64,000 bases of DNA from Ophiura sarsii. Lineage: Eukaryota; Echinodermata; Ophiuroidea; Amphilepidida; Ophiuridae. The translations under genes and the position numbers were made by a program. The notes beneath the pieces were generated by a model that worked only from the letters and a program-made list of their open reading frames with translations, searched no databases and was not told the origin of the DNA. Positions 24,001-36,000 of the stretch are shown here, piece after piece (position 1 is the first letter of the stretch; each line of letters opens with the position of its first letter). The DNA is taken from assembly GCA_035610835.1 (NCBI GenBank), contig CM069457.1, positions 19,021,658 to 19,085,657 on the forward strand, written 5' to 3'.

Positions 24001-27000
24001 TGCCCCAAGTAAATAGATATGTTAACTTACCTGTTGCCGAAATGAAGACAAAGACGACAGCAACATAGGCAAAAAACAGTAGCAGTATGATGAATGTCCA
24101 CACTGGCTGTACCAGTAATATTGGCAAATAAGACAAAGGTTGCCCCTGCTCCCAGCCTCTTGCCCCAAGTAAATAGATATCTTAACTTACCTGTTGCCGA
24201 AATGAAGACAAAGACGACAGCAACATACGCAAAAAACAGTAGCAGAATGATGAATGTCCACACTGGCTGTACCAGTAATATTGGCAAATAAGACAAAGGT
24301 TGCCCCTGCTCCCAGCATCCTGACCCAAGTTAATAGATATGTTAACTTACCTGTTGCCGAAATGAACACAAAGACGACAGCAACATACGCGAAAAACAGT
24401 AGCAGTATGATGAATGTCCACACTGGCTGTACCAGTAGTATCGGCATAGCTGAGAGAGCCTTCCCGGCTTGGTGAAACAACTCTATGGTGAATGCTATAC
24501 GTTTCCTCATGACTAGGATCACTAGAAAGAGTATTACCTATGAATATGACATAAATATAGCATTTAGACATGTAGGCTCAAGTTGTTAAGTCAAACTGTG
24601 CCAGTATTGGCATAGTGGAGCAACCATGCCGGCTGGAACAGCTCTACAGTGAATGCTAAATGCATTCTTATAACTAGATTACTAGAAACAATATTACCTA
24701 TATTCAAGACATTTAAGCATTTAAACATGGGTTCAAATCCCACCGGAGTCAAATTGTGTAAGTAGTATAATGCATAGGGGAGACTGAGGGCCTTGCTGGC
24801 TTGGTGACAGATGTAATTATCTATATATCTACATATTCAATTTTTGTAATTTTGTTTTATTTAATATATGCTGTATTATATTCAAGAAATCTGCTTTCAT
24901 TATGTAATTTTAGGGGTATTATTTAACATTTTATATTGAGTTTATCACGGCTGTTTAACGTTGACCCGTGTATCGTCAAAAAAATAAAGATTATGTATGT
25001 GTGTATGTTGTGAAACAGCTTTATTGTGAATGCTATATGCTCCTTATGACTAACATGACCAGACAGAGTAGTACCTTACATAGAGCAAACAATTATTAGA
25101 CAAAGGTTCATATCCCAATCTGGTCAAAAGATATGAATATTATTGACATAATACTGAAATGAATTGGCATAGTTATTATAGCCAGCTTGTTGGAACACAA
25201 AATGTCAAATACTGAAGAAGAGATGCTGTCATAACAGGGGTGTACTTTCGGCGCGAATCCGCGAATCGATTCGCGTAAAGATTCGCGTCAAATCACTACC
25301 GCGCGAATCCAGGTGGATTCTCGCATTTTTTAAAAAAATTTTTTTAAACTTTTTTTTCTTCTTTTTAAGTCCAAAACAGTACCTTAGATGACTGGTATTT
25401 GACCAAAAACTTTCCGAATTTGGAAGTTATGCAAGCTTATAGCCTTATTCTTGATATTATTTTAATTAATTTTAATTAATTTTAAGATTTATTCAATTTG
25501 TGTACTATTATTTTCTAAGTATACAATAGTACAATAAATGTTTAAAATGCTGAATTTAAATTAAGTAAAAAGGATTCTCGCAAAAATATTCTGCGAGAAT
25601 CCATTTGCGAGAATCCATGGATTCTCGCAAAATTCCTCTGCGAGAATCCATTTGGATTCTCGCAGGATGTCGCGAAGGTACACCCCTGCATAATTCTTTA
25701 GACATAATTCCAAAGAGATATTCCAGAATTGTTCAGACTCAGGCCAACAAAAAATTGTCGTATTGGTGTAACATACCATTGAAATTTGAAAGTTGGGGTA
25801 GGGCGGGTGGATTTGTTTTTCTTCTCCCAACTTCCTTTATAGACATTGTGAATTGTATATCGAGGGTTGAGCGCCAGAAGGCTGTAACTAAAAAAAAGCT
25901 ATTCTGAGATAATCAACTTTCAAATATTTGGGACTCATTACAATACACTAAGCACCCAACTTATAACTCTAGTTTTAGTCAAATTAAGAGTGTTTCTGAG
26001 TTATCTCTTTATGGTTCTGAAAATCTAGATTATATGGATATTTTGGTACCAAAATCTCATTTTGCCCAAAAGTTGAGTTACGTCCTTCTGGCGCTCAACC
26101 CTCGATATACCATCAATTATTAAATCTCTCACAAGAGTCAAATAAAAAAATAACAAAAGAACTACTTTGCCAACTCAAGTTTTTGTATTGTGTCATTCCT
26201 TCCATAAAATCGTCAGATTTGATGTGTACTGTATTCCTTTTTGATGAGGAACACCAATATATCAATTTGTTTTGTTTGCCTTACCGTAAAAACTGTAGCC
26301 AATATAGAGAATATGAGGAAGGTTGTGACATTGCGATTCGCAGCATCAAGTTGCTCCAACATGGGCAGCTCTTCGAACTGATCTTTCTTCATCTTCCATG
26401 TGATCCACAATGCAGCGGTACCGGCTAAAAGAAAACCCAAAGTAAGAGTGACACAATTAATGCATATCTACACATTCTACAGCATATATCCTACTTGTTT
26501 TTGGGTACGGGTGAACATTCATAGTCTCAAAAATGGGGACTTCAGAGTGGATTTTTGATGAAAAATAGGTTTTTTTTAAACCCTGATTTTCTCAAAAAAG
26601 GAGGGTCTTTAAGATTTAAGAACTGTGTTGATATTTATGAATGAGGTATCAAACTTCGTCGACAAAATTTGCTCAGTAAATATATAATCTCAGATTTTTG
26701 GTACCAATTTTTGATATTTGATTAGCCAACATCAAAGCACCTGGTCAGGGGGGGGGGGGGCTGATGGGGGTGCAAGGGCAAAAATTTGGACATTATCTAT
26801 GATAGACACCTGTACAAATTCTCCGTTCATTTGGGCAAGGGTCTGAAGCTGTGGGGATGAGTCGTATCCCCCTTTCCCTACACGCTGGTTATGTCACTAC
26901 TTCTGACCAGGTGTTGATCAAGTAGACAACTATAGTTTAGTTAATTCCATATTGGCTTGAATCCAAGCGTAAACTTCCAGTTTTGTTATACATGTATGCC

Positions 27001-30000
27001 CGAGTCACGCATACCTGGCTTTGTGATGCAAGCCATTTTGTGCGCCCATGGTCTCCTGTATTAATGTTGCTACTGTAAGAAGGCTTGTCAATTTGGAACT
27101 GACTAACTACAGTTTCTTGGGCATTCAGGTTGAGAGACAGCTGAATTATAGAAACCTTTCGTTATATTATATAAGTTGAGTATTATTAGTTATCCCCTGC
27201 ACGTTCAAACATTAAGGAAAAATATTTATGGTTTGGCATGTCACAAGTTTATCGTTTAGTCCAAAGGCCCCAATAAAAAATGGTATTTAAACACTCGCAG
27301 AAAACGAAACTCCCTCCAAACAAGGCGCTGAATTCTCTTCCCTTCCTACCTCCGTAAAATCCCCTGAAGTTAACAACCCTTTAACAGGCTCTGCGCCGTC
27401 ACCTCTGTCTATAAAATCATTGCGAAACACATGTCCGGTTATATTACATGAAGATCACTTATTTTTCAGCGTGGATTCGACCTTTTTGCGGTCTATTTCG
27501 GCCTCAGAATGTAACAGAAATCGTCTCAGTTGCGTTTAAATCATCCGCCCATTTATTTGTTTATTATTAACGTGTCATATTTTAATCAACTCTTCCACAG
27601 ACGCAAAGCAATCACTTTACATGTAATCATACCTCGCAAATGCTGGTAACGCGGTTAATTGGCGATATGGATCAGATTGAATACGTGTTAACCAATGAAA
27701 TTGCAGTTTTTATACCTACTAAACGATAAGTATACGTACCGATGGATCCTACTACCGATATGATGTATATCATCCACACAACAAACTGTGCAAGGAAATG
27801 GATCAGGAATACCATCAGAAACGCAAGCACTGAGGAAAAGAAATACACAAATATAAAGATATTATTACACAATACACTTTTAATACTATATATAGTAGAT
27901 TCACAGACTTTGGACGGTTTAACATTTCAATTGAGGGGAAGGCAGTGATTTGAAATCTTAATCTGATCATTGGCACATGTTGTTCTATGCTTCTTTGTGT
28001 CTTGAATTACATCGTAGGTAGTTCATATTCAGAATAGTGACAACATTTTCTCACGCCATTGTCAAAATTGATTATCTTTATAATTTAAATCCATTCTTAA
28101 AGAAGGATTGACAATAATGATGATCTATATGTGTCGCTTGTTCACAGCACGTTTGCTTGTGTAATTTAATTGGGATGTGTTGCTTCAACGCATCGAAGTC
28201 AATTATATCGCAGCGAAACTAATAGCATCTAGATGATGCCTATATCATTGTGATTGGTCCATTGTGGTTCCTCTAACTTTAAATGGAATAGGTTCAAATC
28301 AATAACAGATCGGCTAATGTTAATGAAACTACTTTAATGATGCCAATGTAATCTGCAAAATCAACCAAAGCTTTTAATTCGCTAGCGTAGTGCACATTAG
28401 AATATAAACGTTGCCAAGTTAACTGGCTCACGCTAACTTGTTACGAACCACTGATCACATTGATCATAACAAAAAAGCCTATGGCAGTATCAAAAATTCG
28501 GAACAGATGTATTGGCCCAGGCTTGGACCAGTAACCATGAAGTACTATCTACCGTCCATTACGTCAATGAATAGTACTGTAGTTTGCAGCAAAATTCAGC
28601 AAATTATTGCTTGAACATCGATACTTATATGCCATGCCATTAATCAACCCACATTGCATTACAAATCATTATTATTTAATAGATAAAAAATAGCCAATAG
28701 ACTAAATAAGAATGAGAATAAAATATAGTTTGCAGCTATTTACTATGTACATGTACAGGGTGTCTCAAAAAAAACCATGCACGTGTTTACCCAACTTATT
28801 GACAATGAACTTCTAGAATTCGGTGTAACAATTGTATATATTTTGATAGACTAAACGCTTAGCTTTCATATGCCGTTTATTTCATCTAATTTGGTTCTGT
28901 CAATTCTGAGATATGATCAATTAACTAAAGCTACCTAAAATCGACTTTGTGCCACTTTTACAGAAGAATGCTTAAGACATACGCATTAAAACCCTCGTCC
29001 TCCTAAGGGAGGGTGGTCGCCCATTGCGCTATAACGCAAAGAACAGTGACCCAGAGCGTACAGGTGAACGCTTTTACATCCCCTGCGCTCATTTTGACGA
29101 AATCAAATTGAGGGTGTCACCTTACCCGGGGGTAGGATAAGCCGTCAAAGTCCGATAGTAGGGGCAGGGGGTGGTTGCCACCTTACAAAAAAAATTATCG
29201 CCATTTTGAGAAATATTTTAATTGTATGGTCCTGAATATTATAGCATAGGCCTATGTTACAAACACCATTTTCCTCACTTATTAAGCAAAAAATGGGTGC
29301 AATTCCAATATTTGGAACTTTTTTAGCGAAGATTTCTATTTTGGCCTATATTTCACTGTCCAGCAAATACGGCGGGATTTTGAGGTCGGCCATGTTTGGT
29401 GCCGGGGGTCATTGTGACGTCATACGTGGGATGTTTGTACTTGTTTTGGTATGTATGGATAGAGGGAACCTCTAGCTATACTATGGTACCTAAATAATCA
29501 TACTCTGCATTTCGGATTGGATTTTTAGGGGGTGGTAACAACCCACCCCCATCCCCTCCTCTCCGGAGTAACCCTTTCTATTCATTGCAAACTGTAAAGT
29601 GGCACAAAGTCGATTTTAGGTCATATCTCAAGATTGACATAACCAAATCAGATAAAATAAACGGCATATGAAAGCTAAGCGTTTAGTCTATTAATATGTA
29701 TACAATTGTTATACCAAATTCAGAAGTTCATGGTCAATAAGTTGGGTAAACACGTGCACGGTTTTTTTTGAGACACCCTGTACTGTGCACTGTACAGCCT
29801 ATAATTTATGCTACCACAGTATAGAAAAAAAGCTACAAACTAAATTGTATTCTCCATTTTTACTCGCCCAGTGCAGTCCTACACATAGCATGAAGATAGC
29901 CCAATGTGTTATGCACTAACAACTACTTGTGAGTTCAATTATATAACAGGAGACATGAGTAATTAGATACTTTTGTAACCATACTTTATTCAGTAATGTA

Positions 30001-33000
30001 TCAGACGGCGTGTGCCTTGTGAGAGAGAACTAGTGTTGAGTTATAGCGCCCTCTATATTGTCTAGCGCTGATATCTCACATGCACATACCACCAAAGCTT
30101 TGGTAGCATAGCTGCTGCCACTGTCAAATTCAGCAACCTATTGCTATGCTCTATTTGGCTTCCTTGACGTAACTTAACAGGCGCAATGCACACGTATGTA
30201 TCTACCGTCTTTCAACGCTTGTGTGTATACGCTAGCGCCTCAAGTAGGCGCGCGCATTATATGCTGCAATTAGCAGAGTACGCAGTTACGTCACTGTCTC
30301 GTGATGGATAAATAGACTATAGTATGCCATGTTCTGTGACACAAACACAGGACATTATGGTCAATTTTGATGGTTTAGTGCAACAAAGTCCTACCTGCAA
30401 TGACTGCTATTTGTGAGAATCATTTATATCACAAGGGTATATCTTAGAGCACCCTTAATATAGAACATGTGGCAGCTATTGTCGATATTGCCTTTTCGCA
30501 TAACTGAGATGTAAGTACAGCAATGTCCTATCTGCTGTAGCTGCCCTGTGTTACTTTAAGTTTATATCAAGGGGTCAGCTATGGATTACCACATATGATA
30601 ACATCTGGCTGCCTGGCAGCTATAATAGATAGAGCCTTGTTGCGCTAAACCCTCGATTTCATTCTACTCACCCAGTGCAATTCCACACATGGCTAAAATG
30701 GCCCATCGTGCCATGTACACATCAGCAAGTGCTTTTGATAACAACTCTGCAGAATTCAGCAACTCTATGATTTTCTCGACTGAACCCGCTATGAAGTCTT
30801 CCAGCTGTTCCGGAACGCATCTATTGATTATGCTCTGGCTGCAAAAGAATAATTATATGACAAAAGTGTTACAATAATGTTTTAAATCATACAAAGTGGG
30901 TGACATATAATAATAATATATCATTATACAATGGACCCACGTCACATGAGGTTGAGCTCGCGTAAAGTATGTGAGCTCAACCTCATTTCAAAACGGGAAA
31001 ACGCGTAACGGTACTCAGTGGTGCGCACTACTACTGCTCAAACGTGAAACATGAGCTTATTTACGCACCATCACGCCCCACTGCGTCGGTGGTTACAGCG
31101 CAGCGGGACCACTACGTTGGTGGTTGCAGCGCAGCGGGACGATCGTTAAAAGGCTTCAGTTTAAGTTTGATGGTGTTGTTGGTTGGCAGTATTTTGTGAG
31201 TTCAAGCATGCGTGCGCAGCCTGATCGAAGTGCGCCCACGTATGTCGAACTGTGGCCAGGAGATTATGTGCCGTAGATCCATTGGATTGTTTTGTAATAA
31301 TGTAAAAAAATGTAAAAGATTAATCCAACGGACGCAGGAACAAATCACACGAAGGATCAGTAAACTGATACAAGAGGATATCTAGAAAATGTAACATGCA
31401 AAGACTATAAGCAAGATATACCAACTGGCTGTGGGGAAACAAGCAATAACATGGGATAATAAGTGATAAAACAGTGAAACATACTAAGGCAAGCAATGTG
31501 AATTTCTGTGCACTAAAAACACATAAATTTCCCATGCTATTGCTTGTTTCCCCACATCCAGTTGGTATAGCTTGCTTTCATTCTTTGTGGAAATTTGACA
31601 TTTTTTTAACAAATATGGTTCTATTGCTCTTTGGCCATTCAATATAGATCTTTTCAAATCATTTCCTAAATCACTCCGATCTGTTGAGTATTTTGGTGGT
31701 TCTGAACATTCATATGACAGTGGTCACAAAACATGAACTAAAATATCATTTGGCACCATTTGAATGCGACTGATTTCCAAAATGGGGGATGCAAGGATGG
31801 AAATCATGTAAATGATGTTTTCATTTTAGGGCAACATTCCTGAAATCAGAAGAAAACAGTAAATTGTTCACCACAAACCTTACATATAATTGTTTTCTTT
31901 TTTCTTCGCCATAAATGTGGTTGCAAGTGCCCTGCCCTCCCCTGGACCATCTTTGAAATCAGTCAAAGATTGTAAGCATTCAATATAAATGTATCAATTG
32001 CTCAATCCAAGCTGCCCCACCACTTTCCTCTCAAATCTCTCCCTCCTTACCTTGTATAAAACACTGTTACAGGGCAAGGTCCATGAAGACTTTGATCTGT
32101 GCCCGGGTAATCTTCTGGTGCGATGTCATAGCGGCATAGATGTGATCCAGTTTCAATAGCAAACCTCTGGACATTCACATGACAGTGGTGCCCCCCCCCC
32201 CCACCCTCCCCTCAAATCAATCCCTCCTTACCTTGTATAAAATATCGTAACAGGACAAGGTCCATGAAGACTTTGATCTGTGCCCGGGTAATCTTCTGGT
32301 GCGATGTCATAGCGGCATAGACGTGATCCAGTTTCAATAGCATACCTCTGTACCTCTGTGTTGGTGAGGAGTGGCTCATCTGGACATTGGCTGACGCAGA
32401 GTTCCATTGAAGGCTCCGGATCCGTGATGTCCATGAAGAATACACGCCTGCAGGGAAGTCATAATAAGGCCAACAAAAAAATTGATTGATTGTCCATAGA
32501 TCACTTTTAAAAGTTGGGTAGGTCAGTCGGGATTTTTTTTCTTTTCTCACTTGCCCTTTTTTCAGTTACCAAAAAGTAAAATGAGATGTACTTGTTGTGG
32601 TAACCAAAACTGGGAACAAAATCTTAAATATTTTGATGAGTATTTTTATTTTCTCAACACTTAAAACAAAAACAAAAATAACAATAATAATTTTCGACTA
32701 ATATTTGTAAAAAAATGACATTTTCAACAAAAAAATATTTTTTTTAATTAATTCAAAAGAAAAGGTTTTTGAGTCGGAATGATTAAGAGTGTCGGGCGGA
32801 CGAGGACAATCAAGCAAAAACAAAATTTTGGCCTAAGAAGGTGCAATTATAGTCATTGTCAGAAAGCTCTGCCAGATTTGAGCGTTATCTAAAAGCAACT
32901 GTTGCGTGCAGTGCTCCGCCCACACTGGCGTGACAATTGTGCATAATTGATTGAGATGGTTGTTCGTTTGTTATACCCCCACCACTTTGCATAATACCGT

Positions 33001-36000
33001 ACTGGTCAGAGTACAGTCCTACTGGTTTTTCACTTTAAACAAGGCGGTTCTCGAACGGCGCGTCTCGCCTGTTCATCAAAAGTGACTTGAAAGAAATGAT
33101 GATGAAACATATGATACAATGTAGCACTGTCACAGAGGTATGCATTGTAGTTAATGCAAGGGATGTAATACCTTGAAAAATTTAATCAACAAAAAGAACA
33201 CACCAACCCCCTTCCCTACACCAAATCACATCAAGATAGGCCTTACAGATCTTATTTGACCCCAGATGACCTCTGATGACCTTGAAAATTTAATCAGCAA
33301 AAAGAACACACCAACCCCCTTCCCTCCACCAAATCACATCAAGATAGGCCTTACGGATCTTATTTGACCCCAGATGACCTCTGATGACCTCGAAAAATTA
33401 ATCAACAAAAAGAACACACCATCCCTCTTCCGTCCACCAAATCCCATCAAGATAGGCCTTACGGATCTTATTTGACCCCAGATGACCTTGAATGACCTCC
33501 GATGACCTTGAAAATGTAATCAGCAAAAAGAATACGCCACCCCCCTTCCCTCCACCAAATCCAATCAAGATAGGCCTTACTGATCTATTTGACCCCATAT
33601 TTGACCCCCGATGACCCCGAAAAATTAATCAACCAAAAGAACACACCACCCCCTTCCCTCCACCAAATCCCATCAATATAGGCCTTACTGATCTATTTGA
33701 CCCCCGATGACCCCGAAAAATTAATCAACAAAAAGAACACACCATCCCTCTTCCGTCCACCAAATCCCATCAAGATAGGCCTTACTGATCTATTTGACCC
33801 CATATTTGACCCCCGATGACCCCGAAAAATTAATCAACAAAAAGAACACACCACCCCCCTTCCCTCCACCAAATCCCATCAAGATAGGCCTTACTGATCT
33901 ATTTGACCCCATATTTGACCCCTATGACCCCGAAAAATTAATCAACAAAAAGAACACACCATCCCTCTTCCGTCCACCAAATCCCATCAAGATAGGCCTT
34001 ACTGATCTATTTGACCCCATATTTGACCCCCAATGACCCCGAAAAATTAATCAACAAAAAGACACACCATCCCTCTTCCGTCCACCAAATCCCATTAAGA
34101 TAGGCCTTACTGATCTATTTGACCCCCGATGACCCCGAAAAAGTAATCAACAAAAAGAACACACCACCCCCCTTCCCTCCACCAAATCCCATCAAGATAG
34201 GCCTTACTGATCTATTTGACCCCATATTTGACCCCGAAAAATTAATCAACAAAAAGAACACACCATCCCTCTTCCGTCCACCAAATCCCATCAAGATAGG
34301 CCTTACTGATCTATTTGACCCCATATTTGACCCCCAATGACCCCGAAAAATTAATCAACAAAAAGACACACCATCCCTCTTCCGTCCACCAAATCCCATT
34401 AAGATAGGCCTTACTGATCTATTTGACCCCCGATGACCCCGAAAAAGTAATCAACAAAAAGAACACACCACCCCCCTTCCCTCCACCAAATCCCATCAAG
34501 ATAGGCCTTACTGATCTATTTGACCCCATATTTGACCCCCGATGACCCTGAAAAATTAATCAACAAAAAGAACACACCATCCCTCTTCCGTCCACCAAAT
34601 CCCATCAAGATAGGCCTTACAGATCTATTTGACCCCATATTTGACCCCCGATGACCCCGAAAAAATAATCAACAAAAAGAACACCCCATCCCTCTTCCGT
34701 CCACCAAATCCCATCAAGATAGGCCTTACTGATCTATTTGACCCCATATTTGACCCCCGATGACCCCGAAAAATTAATCAACAAAAAGAACACACCATCC
34801 CTCTTCCGTCCACCAAATCCCATCAAGATAGGCCTTACTGATCTATTTGACCCCCGATGACCCCGACAAATTAATCAACAAAAAGAACACACCACCCCCC
34901 TTCCCTCCACCAAATCCCATCAAGATAGGCCTTACTGATCTATTTGACCCCATATTTGACCCCTGATGACCCCGAAAAATTAATCAACAAAAAGAACACA
35001 CCACCCCCTTCCCTCCACCAAATCCCATCAAGATAGGCCTTACTGATCTATTTGACCCCATATGTGACCCCCAATGACCCGAAAAATTAATCAACAAAAA
35101 GAACACACCACCCCCCTTCCCTCCACCAAATCCCATCAAGATAGGCCTTACTGATCTATTTGACCCCATATTTGACCACCAATGACCCCGAAAAATTAGT
35201 CAACAAAAAGAACACACCATCCCTCTTCCGTCCACCAAATCCCATCAAGATAGGCCTTACTGATCTATTTGACCCCATATTTGACCCCCGATGACCCCAA
35301 AAAATTAATCAACAAAAAGAACACCCCCCCTTCCCTCCACCAAATCCCATCAAGATAGGCCTTACTGATCTATTTGACCCCATATTTGACCCCTGATGAC
35401 CCCGAAAAAATTAAGAACAAAAAGAACACACCATCCCTCTTCCCTCCACCAAATCCAATCAAGATAGGCCTTATGGATCTTATTTGACCCCCGATGACCT
35501 TGAATGACCTCTGATGACATTGAAAATTTATTCAGCAAAAAGAACACACCACTCCCCTTCCCTCCACCAAATCTCATCAATATAGGCCTTACTGATCTAT
35601 TTGACCCCATATTTGACCCCGATGACCTCTGGTGACCTTGAAAATTTAATCAGCACAAAGAACACACCACCCCCCTTCCCTCCACCAAATCCCATCAAGA
35701 TAGGCCTTACTGATCTATTTGACCCCATATTTGACCCCCGATGACCTTGAATGACCTCCGATGACCTTGAAAATTTAATCAGCAAAAAGAACACACCACC
35801 CCCTTCCCTCCACCAAATCCCATCAAGATCGGCCTTACGGATCTTATTTGACCCCATATTTGACCCCGATGACCTTGAATGACCTCCAATGACCTTGAAA
35901 ATCTAATCAGCAAAAGAACACCCCACCCCCTTCACTGACATCAAGTCCCATCAAGATAGGCCTTACGGATCTCTAGATATCGCGTCACAACGCGTCTCAA

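Noticed and set aside
23867..24522. ORFs of about 90-110 codons reading through intron into exon 8 copies
   Set aside because: They run across splice donors. The true exon is fixed by phase with exons 7 and 9; the others are partial copies.
24721..24740. GGTTCAAATCC, an exact tRNA box B
   Set aside because: It lies in a duplicated stretch of intron whose other copies read GGCTCAAGTTG and GGTTCATATCC, with no box A or cloverleaf near it.
29254..29475. 73-codon ORF inside the 1-kb foldback element, as possible transposase
   Set aside because: Too short, no DDE-type motif or homology; the element is nonautonomous.
33398..35857. Many 60-100 codon ORFs with [20 protein letters not shown] repeats
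   Set aside because: Shadows of the 109-base satellite monomers; the same pattern appears in the second array (49267-50771) with frameshifts between monomers.
33170..36000. CRISPR-like array
   Set aside because: Monomers are directly tandem without unique spacers and the genome is clearly eukaryotic; it is a satellite.
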